From: Halanaerobiaceae bacterium ANBcell28
GTDB lineage: Bacteria; Bacillota; Halanaerobiia; Halanaerobiales; DTU029
NCBI GenBank assembly: GCA_037623315.1
Contig: JBBJJH010000020.1
Coordinates: forward strand, 1 to 64,000
DNA length: 64,000 nucleotides
Direction of reading: 5' to 3'
Shown: piece after piece, positions 1 to 5,918 of the stretch
How the letters are laid out: each line of letters begins with the position of its first letter
How positions within the stretch are numbered: position 1 is the first letter of the stretch
Position numbers and translations under genes: made by a program
Notes under the pieces: generated by a model
What the model saw: only the letters and a program-made list of their open reading frames with translations
Database searches by the model: none
What the model was told of the DNA's origin: nothing

Positions 1-1
1 A

Positions 2-607
2 GTATTGAGAAGCTCCATTCTAAATCTTATGTTTGATTTAGGTGGAGAGGTTCACTAGGATAAGGTTTTAGCAAAAGATATTAAGTTATTTGTTACAGGA
101 ACAAATCATATTGTTATTATTGGGGATAATGGAGTTGGTAAAACAACACTATTAAAAAAAATATACAGACAGCTTAAGGACAGAGATGATATTGATGTTT
201 CGTATATGCCCCAAAACTATAACGAGAAATTAGATCATACTAAAACAGTACTGGAGTATTTAGTACCCAGTGGAAAAAAAGAAGAAATAACAAGGGTTTG
301 TACTTATATGGGAAGTATGAAATTTACTTATCAAGAAATGAACCAGAAAATAGAAGAATTGAGTGGTGGACAAAAAGCTAAACTCTTGTTTCTGGAGATG
401 GTTTTAAATAATTACGATGTTTTAATACTCGATGAACCAACTCGAAATTTTAGCCCTCTATCTAATCCTGTTTTAAGAGATGGATTAACACAATTTAATG
501 GAGTAATTATAAGTGTAAGCCATGATAGAAAGTATATAAAAAATGTTTGTAATTCTATTTACAAGTTAACACCTAAGGGGTTAACTAAAATAACTCTAAA
601 TAATTAG
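2..607 (+). pseudogene. ABC-F type ribosome-protection ATPase, C-terminal half, broken
   Basis: This is the second ATPase domain of an ABC-F (antibiotic-resistance, Lsa/Vga-like) protein. The frame shows a Walker A motif GDNGVGKTT near 124-150, the ABC signature LSGGQKAKLLF, Walker B VLILDEPT followed by RNFSPLSNP, and the switch histidine in ISVSHDRKYI. ABC-F proteins have no membrane segments and act on the ribosome. The reading frame is closed by a TAG at 56-58, upstream of Walker A. The first usable ATG is at 206, after Walker A, so no functional ATPase can be made from this piece. The 5' half lies outside the window, so the TAG may be one of several lesions. The family call is firm; drug specificity cannot be judged. 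Confidence 0.75.
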
Positions 608-636
608 TCTTAGAATATATTGGGGGGGTTTAAAAA

Positions 637-1029
637 GTGTATTGGAAAAATATTTGCGATGATAATTATGAAAGGGCGGCACAGTTGCTTCGTCAAATTG
701 ATATTTTTCAAAAATATATATTTGATAATCATGTAGAGTTGGATAATTTAGGTGGTTGGCTATGTAGATATTATTATTCATATAAAGATATTCATGGTGT
801 AATAACTGCTTGTATATATAATGAAAAGATACTCATTAATATTTCTTTTGATCCTGACATGCCAGTTTCTACTGGGAATGAAATTATTAAAATTCTGAAA
901 AAATTACTAAACAATACTGATAAAGCTGTGAGGATATGGTGTAGGTACCAGAATAAAAATCTTATTTCTCTTATTTCTAAGAGATTTTCAATAAGCCCAA
1001 CATCGCATACCGAAACAAGAGATAAATAA
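637..1029 (+). CDS. hypothetical protein, 130 aa
   Basis: I do not recognise this protein confidently. The start is GTG at 637, chosen because a G-rich ribosome-binding site (GGGGGGG at 622-628) lies eight bases upstream. The sequence has an alternating strand/helix character with a stretch like CIYNEKILINISFDP and a basic C-terminus, loosely reminiscent of small acetyltransferase-like regulators, but no diagnostic motif is visible. It follows the broken ABC-F gene by 29 bases on the same strand, so the two may once have been co-transcribed. Function unknown. Confidence 0.5.
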   Translation: MYWKNICDDNYERAAQLLRQIDIFQKYIFDNHVELDNLGGWLCRYYYSYKDIHGVITACIYNEKILINISFDPDMPVSTGNEIIKILKKLLNNTDKAVRIWCRYQNKNLISLISKRFSISPTSHTETRDK

Positions 1030-1122
1030 TTCATAAAGGCAATAAAACAGTAAATATTATTAATTATTTTTTACATTAATTACTTTTGAATACCTCATGG
1101 CTCTGGCCTATTTTGTCTCTGT

Positions 1123-1151
1123 TTGACTTTTAGAAAAATATGTAATAATAT
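1123..1151 (+). promoter_or_regulatory. sigma-70 type promoter for the DUF3800 gene
   Basis: TTGACT at 1123-1128 and TAATAT at 1146-1151 are separated by 17 bases. The DUF3800 start codon lies about 30 bases beyond the predicted start of transcription. Seen by eye only. Confidence 0.55.
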
Positions 1152-1186
1152 ATAGATAACTAATATAAGTAGAAGGAAGTCTTTAT

Positions 1187-1924
1187 ATGGATATTTATAA
1201 TCTTTATCTTGATGAATCAAAAGCTAATACACAAATGCCGTATTTTTGTTTAGGTGGTTGTATAATTAAAAAGGATGTTTATGAAAATAGAATAGTATCT
1301 AGAGTTAATTCTATTAAACGAGAGGTATTCTCTACTGATGAGATTATTTTACATGAAATAGATTTACGTAGAGCGGAAAAAGAACCTTATATTATAATGA
1401 GAAGAAAAGAAAAAAGAGATGCCTTTTGGGAAAGAATGATTAATCTATTTGCTGAGTCTGATTTGTTTTATACTTTAGGGGCTGCTGTTAATCCTTTTCA
1501 AATTAAAAAATTGTATAACAATCATGAGCATGTTAATGATGACTACTTTATTGCTTTACAGATTATATTAGAGAACTTTACTCATTTTTTAGAATATGAG
1601 GATGCAAAAGGTGCAGTTTTTATTGAATCAAGAAACCCAACAGAAGATCAAAGGATGCAAAATCATTTTCATACTTTGAAGGCAAATGGAACTTTATTTT
1701 TGAATAAGAATTTATTGCAACGACGGTTAACGACTATCAGTTTTCCACTAAAAGTAGATAATAATATAGGATTACAATTAGCTGACTTTATTCCTAATCC
1801 TATTTCTAGATCCTTTGCGGGAAAAAAACAGAAATCCCCGAGTTTATTTAATCACATTGTAAATAAATATTATGATGGCAATTTAAAAATGCCTAACAGG
1901 TTTGGCTTGAAAAAAATTCCTTGA
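1187..1924 (+). CDS. DUF3800 domain protein
   Basis: This 245-residue protein carries the DUF3800 hallmarks: an N-terminal YLDES motif (residues 7-11) with a nearby acidic residue, a central FIESR, and a C-terminal LQLADFIPNPI. These acidic residues fit an RNase H-like metal-binding fold, which has been proposed for the family; the biochemical role is not established. The start ATG follows AAGGAAG at a normal distance. The gene has its own promoter at 1123-1151. Its stop codon (1922-1924) is embedded in the -35 box of the next promoter, which drives a tandem-hairpin RNA. DUF3800 genes are known to be associated with several candidate structured RNAs (the DUF3800 RNA motifs from comparative genomics), so protein and RNA here may form one system. 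Confidence 0.85.
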   Translation: MDIYNLYLDESKANTQMPYFCLGGCIIKKDVYENRIVSRVNSIKREVFSTDEIILHEIDLRRAEKEPYIIMRRKEKRDAFWERMINLFAESDLFYTLGAAVNPFQIKKLYNNHEHVNDDYFIALQIILENFTHFLEYEDAKGAVFIESRNPTEDQRMQNHFHTLKANGTLFLNKNLLQRRLTTISFPLKVDNNIGLQLADFIPNPISRSFAGKKQKSPSLFNHIVNKYYDGNLKMPNRFGLKKIP

Positions 1925-1949
1925 CAATCATATACATGAATGTTATTAT
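1921..1949 (+). promoter_or_regulatory. promoter for hairpin RNA unit 1
   Basis: TTGACA at 1921-1926 and TATTAT at 1944-1949 are spaced by exactly 17 bases. The -35 box overlaps the DUF3800 stop codon. The predicted transcription start, near 1956, falls directly at the foot of the first hairpin. Confidence 0.65.
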
Positions 1950-1955
1950 AAACTT

Positions 1956-2034
1956 AACTTAAAGATATGCGATAGCTAATCTTTAAGTAACTATGCAGAA
2001 GAAATGCGAATGCTACTCTTCTGTTATTTTTTTT
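1956..2034 (+). ncRNA. candidate small RNA unit 1: two hairpins with a shared loop
   Basis: Hairpin 1 has a perfect 10-bp stem (ACTTAAAGAT 1957-1966 with ATCTTTAAGT 1979-1988) closing the 12-base loop ATGCGATAGCTA. Hairpin 2 has a CAGAAG/CTTCTG stem around 1997-2022 enclosing AAATGCGAATGCTACT. The stems are unrelated in sequence but the loops match, the pattern of a selected RNA rather than a simple repeat. Hairpin 2 is followed by a T-rich run (2025-2034) that may terminate transcription. Unit 2 at 2067-2152 repeats the architecture. No matching Rfam class can be assigned without a covariance search. Confidence 0.65.
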
Positions 2035-2062
2035 GCATAAAATATTTTAATTAACATATATT
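2033..2062 (+). promoter_or_regulatory. possible promoter for hairpin RNA unit 2
   Basis: TTGCAT at 2033-2038 lies in the tail of the unit 1 terminator. TATATT at 2057-2062 follows after 18 bases. The predicted start near 2069 coincides with the foot of hairpin 3. Weaker than the promoter of unit 1. Confidence 0.4.
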
Positions 2063-2066
2063 ATTA

Positions 2067-2152
2067 TTGGAGAAATGCGAAAGCTACTTTCCAAAAGCGG
2101 CTTCATGTAAGAAATGTGAAAACTACTCTTACATTTAAGTCGCTTTTTTTAT
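2067..2152 (+). ncRNA. candidate small RNA unit 2: two hairpins with a shared loop, with terminator
   Basis: Hairpin 3 (TTGGA/TCCAA, about 2067-2094) encloses AAATGCGAAAGCTACT. Hairpin 4 (ATGTAAG/CTTACAT, about 2105-2134) encloses AAATGTGAAAACTACT. In hairpin 4 the inner GC..GC pair has become GT..AC, a compensatory change supporting a 2-bp inner helix capped by a GAAA tetraloop. Hairpin 4 is itself enclosed by AAGCGGCTT and AAGTCGCTT (9 bp with one G-U pair) followed by seven Ts, a convincing intrinsic terminator. Confidence 0.65.
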
Positions 2153-2156
2153 TTTT

Positions 2157-2237
2157 AAGCGTTTAAACCATCACGGTGAATCTTATCATTTATAGCGCAT
2201 AAAGCAATGGGACCCCTTGGGGTCCTTGGCTTTATGA
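2157..2237 (+). repeat. 80-base hairpin repeat, copy A
   Basis: One of three copies in this island (others near 3133 and 6287). Shared blocks are GTTTA, CACGGTGA, CTTATCATTT, GCATAAA and CAATGGGACC. The 3' half folds into a long stem: ATAAAGC with GCTTTAT, and GGACCCC with GGGGTCC. No T-run follows, so it is not a standard terminator. It sits between the hairpin RNA units and the type III TA promoter. Confidence 0.6.
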
Positions 2238-2333
2238 TATGATTAAAATTGGACGAATGGATATTGATTATGCAAAATATGTATTAACTCTGGATTGCTC
2301 GTTTATTTACAGGTAAAAAATAGCAAAATAATC

Positions 2334-2362
2334 TTGACATACTTTAACTTTTTGTTTATAAT
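2334..2362 (+). promoter_or_regulatory. promoter of the type III TA locus
   Basis: A near-consensus promoter: TTGACA at 2334-2339, 17-base spacer, TATAAT at 2357-2362. Transcription should begin near 2370, just ahead of the first antitoxin repeat. Confidence 0.75.
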
Positions 2363-2378
2363 AAAAATATAGTATTAA

Positions 2379-2550
2379 TCCCCGCGAGTAACGGAGATTT
2401 GATATAAAAAAGAGAATATTACTCATTTGTATGGTTGACCTACGTGAATGACGGGGTCGAAAAAAATAATATCATTCTATAAAAAATGTTAAAATTCAAT
2501 TCCCCGTGAGTGACGGAGAATAAAAAAGAGAATATCACTCACAAGTATAA
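2379..2550 (+). ncRNA. type III antitoxin RNA: three tandem pseudoknot repeats
   Basis: Three diverged repeats of about 60 bases are aligned on CGAGTAACGG (from 2385), GTGAATGACGG (from 2444) and GTGAGTGACGG (from 2506). Each has a first helix formed by a pyrimidine-rich strand and GGAG/GGGG. Each also has a second helix pairing the loop of the first with a downstream strand: GAGTAA with TTACTC (2386-2391, 2419-2424), GAATGA with TCATTC (2446-2451, 2472-2477), and GTGAGTG with CACTCAC (2506-2512, 2536-2542). Interleaved helices make an H-type pseudoknot, and the second helix covaries across the repeats. An A-rich strand links them. A promoter precedes and a terminator separates this RNA from the toxin gene, the classic ToxIN/CptIN/TenpIN layout. 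Confidence 0.8.
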
Positions 2551-2552
2551 TT

Positions 2553-2581
2553 CCCTCTTTCTATAAGAGGGATTTTTTTTT
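2553..2581 (+). terminator. terminator between antitoxin RNA and toxin gene
   Basis: CCCTCTT (2553-2559) pairs with AAGAGGG (2565-2571), followed by nine Ts. In type III systems such a leaky terminator keeps RNA antitoxin in excess over toxin mRNA. Confidence 0.8.
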
Positions 2582-2594
2582 GGAGTGAATAAAA

Positions 2595-3077
2595 ATGATG
2601 ATAAGTTCTATATCGCTTAATTTTTTTGAATTGTGTTCTTTTGATAAAGAATTACTACATAACACTAATAGGAGACCTCATTTAGTTGTTTTAAAGTTGA
2701 AATATAAAGGTAAACGACAGGATTTTGCAATACCTTTTCGTTCAAATATACCTAATTATGTTCCGGAAGAACAGTATTTTTCCTTGCCTCCAAGGGCAAC
2801 GACTAGACAATATAGGATTCACGGATTACATTATATAAAAATGTTTCCAATAAAAAGAGAATTCTTAGAAAAATTTTATATAAAAAACGATTCAAACTTC
2901 CAAATTGTAAAGAAGGTTATTACTAAAAATAAAAAAACTATCATTAATGAAGCTCAACAATATTTGATTGAATATGAAAATGGAGTAATTCCTAAGTTTG
3001 CTACAGACATAGAAAGGATTTATTGTACAATTAATACTACCGAAGATTATAATGAAGCAGCGGCTACAAAGGAGTAG
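2595..3077 (+). CDS. putative type III TA toxin (ToxN/CptN/TenpN superfamily endoribonuclease)
   Basis: A 160-residue basic protein with FAIPFRSNIPN near residues 50-60, resembling the AIPxRSN segment typical of CptN/TenpN-like toxins. HGLHYIKMFPI (about 76-86) and a helical C-terminus containing INEAQQYLIEYENG follow. Toxins of this superfamily cut RNA and are inhibited by the repeat RNA encoded just upstream, which they also process. The start follows GGAGTG at 2582-2587, directly after the antitoxin terminator; ATG 2598 is an alternative. The assignment rests as much on gene order (promoter, three pseudoknot repeats, terminator, toxin) as on sequence. Which of the three subfamilies it belongs to is uncertain. 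A 43-base piece of a second copy lies at 7829-7874. Confidence 0.72.
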   Translation: MMISSISLNFFELCSFDKELLHNTNRRPHLVVLKLKYKGKRQDFAIPFRSNIPNYVPEEQYFSLPPRATTRQYRIHGLHYIKMFPIKREFLEKFYIKNDSNFQIVKKVITKNKKTIINEAQQYLIEYENGVIPKFATDIERIYCTINTTEDYNEAAATKE

Positions 3078-3132
3078 TAGTAAATTTGTACACCATTGAG
3101 AGTTCTCAGACAAATAATAAAGGCCGAGGACT

Positions 3133-3217
3133 TTTATGCGTTTATATAGTAGCGGAGAACCTTATCATTTGTAGTACATAAAACAATGGGACCCATTGCG
3201 GTCCTTTGCTTTATTGA
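3133..3217 (+). repeat. 80-base hairpin repeat, copy B
   Basis: Second copy of the element at 2157, downstream of the toxin gene, so copies A and B bracket the type III TA locus in the same orientation. The ATAAA/TTTAT outer stem and the GGACC/GGTCC inner stem are kept while the apical loop has changed to CATTGC. Confidence 0.6.
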
Positions 3218-3420
3218 TAGTTTTATCTTTTGCATACATACTATAAAGTACATAAAATAGGTATATGTCAAGCAAATTTCAATTGAGGCTAAGTATGCTG
3301 ATGATGCATATAATTGACGGAAAGAATATGCAGAGTATGATCCTGGGTGTAATTATGATGCTAAGTTATCTCCTTTTATGAAAAACTGCTTTTTTTGAGT
3401 AAAACTATATCTTAGTTATA
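3218..3420 (+). other. intergenic stretch with a decayed reading frame
   Basis: From about 3286 to 3400 one frame reads like protein (segments KEYAEYDPGCNYDAKLSPFMKN) but is cut by a TGA at 3313-3315 and has no start or ribosome-binding site. It looks like the remnant of an unidentified gene. I see no intact feature here. Confidence 0.3.
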
Positions 3421-3425
3421 AATCT

Positions 3426-3453
3426 TTGTAAAATTTAGAAAATATGCTATAAT
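3426..3453 (+). promoter_or_regulatory. promoter of the MNT/HEPN locus
   Basis: TTGTAA at 3426-3431, 16-base spacer and TATAAT at 3448-3453. The block AATATGCTATAATGTTA is found again at 4051-4067, ahead of the UPF0175 gene, so two TA-like operons share a promoter sequence. Confidence 0.5.
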
Positions 3454-3521
3454 GTTATTGGAATCATATATATTTTAGATTGCCTGGAGGGTATATTTTA
3501 AACGGAAATGGGAGGGATTGC

Positions 3522-3866
3522 ATGACTAATAAAAAAATAAAATTGGCTTCTAATCAACAGTTAGCTATTGATTCTTTAAAAAAAGAACTTATGCAAAGAA
3601 ACTTCTCAATTGAAGAATATATAATGTTTGGTTCTGTTGCTAGAGGAGAGGCTGAAGAAGGTTCTGACCTTGATATATTAGCCTTGACATCACAAAGTAT
3701 TAGTCATAGATTAAAGCATGACATTTATGGTATAGTAACGGAAATAAATTTAAAATTTGATACCAATTTGAGTATTTTATTGATAGATAAAAATAGTTGG
3801 GATAGTGGTATATACTCTATTCTACCCATTAAAGATGAGGTAAAGGAAGATGGTGTGAGGCTTTAA
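3522..3866 (+). CDS. MNT-type nucleotidyltransferase (antitoxin-like)
   Basis: A 114-residue minimal nucleotidyltransferase with the signature FGSVARGEAEEGSDLDILAL: GS followed by the D-x-D pair that binds metal. In MNT/HEPN systems this protein is the antitoxin that neutralises the HEPN RNase, often by AMPylation. The start is ATG 3522, chosen because GGGAGGG (about 3508-3514) lies at the right distance; an upstream TTG at 3480 has no comparable site. The stop overlaps the ATG of the following HEPN gene (TAATG), so the pair was translationally coupled. A copy of the last 20 codons, differing in a few bases, occurs at 6357-6418. Confidence 0.85.
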   Translation: MTNKKIKLASNQQLAIDSLKKELMQRNFSIEEYIMFGSVARGEAEEGSDLDILALTSQSISHRLKHDIYGIVTEINLKFDTNLSILLIDKNSWDSGIYSILPIKDEVKEDGVRL

Positions 3867-4041
3867 TGGATAATAATCGTATAGAAATGGCTAAATATTG
3901 GATGAAAAAGCAAGGAAGAGCTTTGCTACAGCAAAACATGAATTTAGTCGTAAAAATATAGAATTTTGCGTTAATCGTCTGTATTATGCTGCTTTTATTA
4001 TAGAAAATTTTGCAAATAATATAGCAGTTAAGACTTTTTAA
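3866..4041 (+). pseudogene. HEPN-domain gene, frameshifted and truncated
   Basis: Partner of the MNT gene. The ATG at 3866 opens MDNNRIEMAKYWMKK and the frame then shifts near 3910. In the next frame the protein continues KSFATAKHEF and then VNRLYYAAFII, typical of HEPN helices, until TAA at 4039-4041. The copy of this region at 6419-6502 has one extra base at the same place and reads through, which supports a one-base deletion here. The C-terminal part with the catalytic R-x4-6-H motif is missing, so no active toxin is expected. Confidence 0.7.
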
Positions 4042-4057
4042 ATATTAGTAAATATGC

Positions 4058-4063
4058 TATAAT
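4058..4063 (+). promoter_or_regulatory. -10 box ahead of the UPF0175/DUF3368 pair
   Basis: TATAAT lies inside a 17-base block (AATATGCTATAATGTTA) that is also found in the promoter at 3448. No good -35 hexamer is visible. Confidence 0.4.
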
Positions 4064-4174
4064 GTTAATAGAAAGTAGGAGTTATTTTAGTTGATTATTT
4101 GTCTGTGATAATAGATATATAGTTTTTACATATATACAGGATATTTTTTAAAATTATATTAAGGGGGCAAAGGG

Positions 4175-4435
4175 ATGAAAATAAAAAAGACCATTGAGTT
4201 TCCTGAAGAACTATTGTTAAGTTTAAGAACAGATGAGAATGAATTTGTAAAGGAAATGAAACAAACCATTGCTGTAAAATATTTTGTAGATAAAAAACTT
4301 TCGATAGGACAGAGTGCTGAACTTGCTGAAATGTCTGAAGAAGATTTTATAAAATTCTTAGGTGAAGAAAAAATATCAATATTTCGCTATGATAATTTAG
4401 AGAAGGAGTTAAGAGAGGATTTTAACAATGCATAA
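4175..4435 (+). CDS. UPF0175 family protein (antitoxin-like)
   Basis: An 86-residue small acidic protein with the UPF0175 layout: an N-terminal strand (KKTIEFPEELL), then VKYFVDKKLSIGQSAELAEM, which forms a helix-turn-helix-like segment, then a C-terminal FIKFLGEEKISIF. UPF0175 proteins are usually encoded directly upstream of DUF3368 (PIN-like) proteins and are regarded as antitoxins that probably bind their own promoter. A GGGGGC ribosome-binding site precedes ATG 4175. Its end overlaps the next gene by eight bases, as expected of a coupled TA pair. Confidence 0.82.
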   Translation: MKIKKTIEFPEELLLSLRTDENEFVKEMKQTIAVKYFVDKKLSIGQSAELAEMSEEDFIKFLGEEKISIFRYDNLEKELREDFNNA

Positions 4436-4841
4436 AGTTGTTGTAAATTCAACTCCTATAATTTCTTTGGCAATCATAGAAAAGTTAGATTTACTTTCAA
4501 GATTATATAAAAAAGTTTATATACCGCAAGCAGTTTTTGATGAGGTTAGTGTTGATGGAAAATCAAGAACAGGAGCAGAATTATTAAAAAAAGCTAAATT
4601 CATAAATATTATTTCTGTTGGAAATGATACAGCACGTAAGTTTTTTTCTACCAGTTTGCACGAAGGTGAAGTAGAAGTAATGATTCTGGCAAAAGAGATT
4701 GAAGCAGATATAGTGATTATAGATGATTATCAAGCAAGGAAACATGCAAAATATCTAGGATTAAATTTAACAGGAACTCTTGGTGCCTACTTTTATTTTG
4801 TTAAATTAACTTCTTTTCAGCTTTTTAGATATCTTCATTAA
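4428..4841 (+). CDS. DUF3368 PIN-like protein, altered C-terminus
   Basis: A 137-residue PIN-fold protein of the DUF3368 family. It shows N-terminal VVVNSTPIISLA (first acidic/Asn position), a central LHEGEVEVMILAKE with the conserved acidic residues, and IVIIDDYQARKHA. These form the metal site of PIN-domain RNases. Typical members continue after LTGTLG with a further helix of about 20 residues. Here the protein departs into AYFYFVKLTSFQLFRYLH, and its last 36 bases are also the 3' end of hepT on the other strand. The simplest reading is that arrival of the mntA-hepT block replaced the native C-terminus. Activity is doubtful but the catalytic core is intact. Confidence 0.75.
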   Translation: MHKVVVNSTPIISLAIIEKLDLLSRLYKKVYIPQAVFDEVSVDGKSRTGAELLKKAKFINIISVGNDTARKFFSTSLHEGEVEVMILAKEIEADIVIIDDYQARKHAKYLGLNLTGTLGAYFYFVKLTSFQLFRYLH

Positions 4842-5155
4842 GTCGTTCTCTATTTCAGGTAATTCTACTTTTATTACTTCCCAGATAATTTCCAGGTCAA
4901 TTCCGTGATATCTATGTATTAAAATATCTCTCATACCAGCCATATTCTTCCAAGGAATATGTTGATATTGCTGGCGCAGATCATCAGAAATCTGTTTAGT
5001 GGCCTCTCCTATTATCATTATCCTAGTAATAACAGCATCTTGTTTTTCCTGATTAATCAAGAATTCGAGCTTGGAGATGTCAAGCATATATTGATTTATT
5101 AAGTCGATAAGGTAAGGATGTCCTGGATATAGTCAATATTCTTTTTAGATGTCAT
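4806..5155 (-). pseudogene. hepT: HepT-type HEPN RNase (DUF86), single-base frameshift near the N-terminus
   Basis: The toxin partner of MntA. It contains the RNase motif RDILIHRY (R-x4-H-x-Y) and the segment IIGEATKQIS typical of HepT. The natural start is ATG 5155, which overlaps the mntA stop as ATGA. That frame reads MTSKKNIDYIQDIL and then hits a stop. Moving to the adjacent frame near 5115 restores IDLINQYMLDISKLEF and the rest of the protein, matching HepT length of about 115 residues. One base appears to be missing. A start at the internal ATG 5087 would give a 93-residue protein lacking the first helix. A true mutation and an assembly error are both possible. Confidence 0.75.
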
Positions 5156-5445
5156 ATTATTCTCACCTGGTCTTTTAATACCTGTTCTTTTAGTCCAGTT
5201 CTGTTAGAATAATTTAAACCGTTAAAAGTGTTTATATCCACTTTTTTGTTTAGAGATTCTTCTAAATCAACTTTTATTCCTGCAAGATCGAGTAAACTTT
5301 TACGAGATAATTCCACTAATATATCAATATCGCTTTCGTCTGTAGCTTCACCCCTGGCATATGAGCCAAATACACTTGCTTTTTTAACTTTATAATGATT
5401 TAGTATAGATATTATTTTATCTTTCATATCCTTTTCTAAATACAT
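5152..5445 (-). CDS. mntA: MntA-type nucleotidyltransferase antitoxin
   Basis: A 97-residue minimal nucleotidyltransferase with VFGSYARGEATDESDIDILVE, containing the GSx10DxD motif. In HepT/MntA systems this enzyme AMPylates HepT at its RxxxxHxY motif and so silences the RNase. ATG 5445 is preferred over ATG 5460 because GGAGGTG lies between them at ideal spacing from 5445. The gene leads the minus-strand pair and its stop overlaps the hepT start by four bases. A TATAAT sequence lies on the minus strand just upstream (near 5470). Confidence 0.88.
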   Translation of the reverse strand: MYLEKDMKDKIISILNHYKVKKASVFGSYARGEATDESDIDILVELSRKSLLDLAGIKVDLEESLNKKVDINTFNGLNYSNRTGLKEQVLKDQVRII

Positions 5446-5494
5446 AGGACACACCTCCATTTGTTTATATTATAATATAAAGGAGTGGTCTTTA

Positions 5495-5581
5495 TTTACA
5501 CCTGTTTTTAGTGTTGGCAATCAACATTTATATGAAAAGTTTGGATATGTTGAAGAATCTCGTAATGAGAATGAAATTTAA
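5495..5581 (+). pseudogene. GNAT acetyltransferase, C-terminal fragment
   Basis: The frame reads FTPVFSVGNQHLYEKFGYVE and then ESRNENEI before TAA at 5579-5581. This resembles the acetyl-CoA-binding and beta-bulge end of GNAT N-acetyltransferases. There is no start codon or ribosome-binding site, and the upstream part has been replaced by the mntA promoter region. A remnant only. Confidence 0.55.
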
Positions 5582-5593
5582 TTTTTTAAACAA

Positions 5594-5632
5594 TTGCATA
5601 TATATCAATATTATGATATAATATTGATATAT
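5594..5632 (+). promoter_or_regulatory. promoter and palindromic operator of the Phd/ParE pair
   Basis: TTGCAT (5594-5599), 17-base spacer and TATAAT (5617-5622). Superposed is a perfect inverted repeat: ATATATCAATATTAT at 5600-5614 and its exact complement at 5618-5632, three bases apart. The palindrome covers the spacer and the -10 box, so a bound antitoxin would block RNA polymerase. This fits autoregulation by the Phd protein encoded 20 bases downstream. Confidence 0.8.
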
Positions 5633-5651
5633 AAATATGGAGGTGTATTTT

Positions 5652-5918
5652 ATGCCAACTATAAGACCAAGTTCTGATTTAAGAAATAAATACAATGAAA
5701 TTTCTCAAATATGTCATGAATATAATGAGCCTGTTTATATTACTAAAAATGGCAAAGGTGATTTGGCAGTAATGAGCATTGAAACATTTGAACGTCTTGT
5801 GGGGAAATATGAACTTCATAAACTTATGGAAGAAGGTATAGATGCGATGAAAAAGGGAAATATAAGGCCTTTTTCTAAAGCGTTAGGGGATGTAAAAAGG
5901 AACTTGAAAAATGAGTAG
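5652..5918 (+). CDS. Phd/YefM family antitoxin
   Basis: An 88-residue protein with the Phd/YefM pattern: N-terminal TIRPSSDLRNKYNEISQIC, then EPVYITKNGKGDLAVMSIETFERL, then a C-terminal helical tail that would wrap the toxin. The N-terminal half forms the DNA-binding dimer. ATG 5652 is preferred over ATG 5637 because GGAGGTG lies between them. The operator at 5600-5632 is directly upstream, and the gene overlaps the downstream toxin gene by eight bases. Confidence 0.88.
   Translation: MPTIRPSSDLRNKYNEISQICHEYNEPVYITKNGKGDLAVMSIETFERLVGKYELHKLMEEGIDAMKKGNIRPFSKALGDVKRNLKNE

Noticed and set aside
1957-2545. CRISPR array (regularly spaced partly conserved units)
   Set aside because: The conserved parts are loops or pseudoknot strands with covarying partners, the units differ from each other, spacers are not of constant length, and no cas genes are present. 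Structured RNA repeats explain them better.
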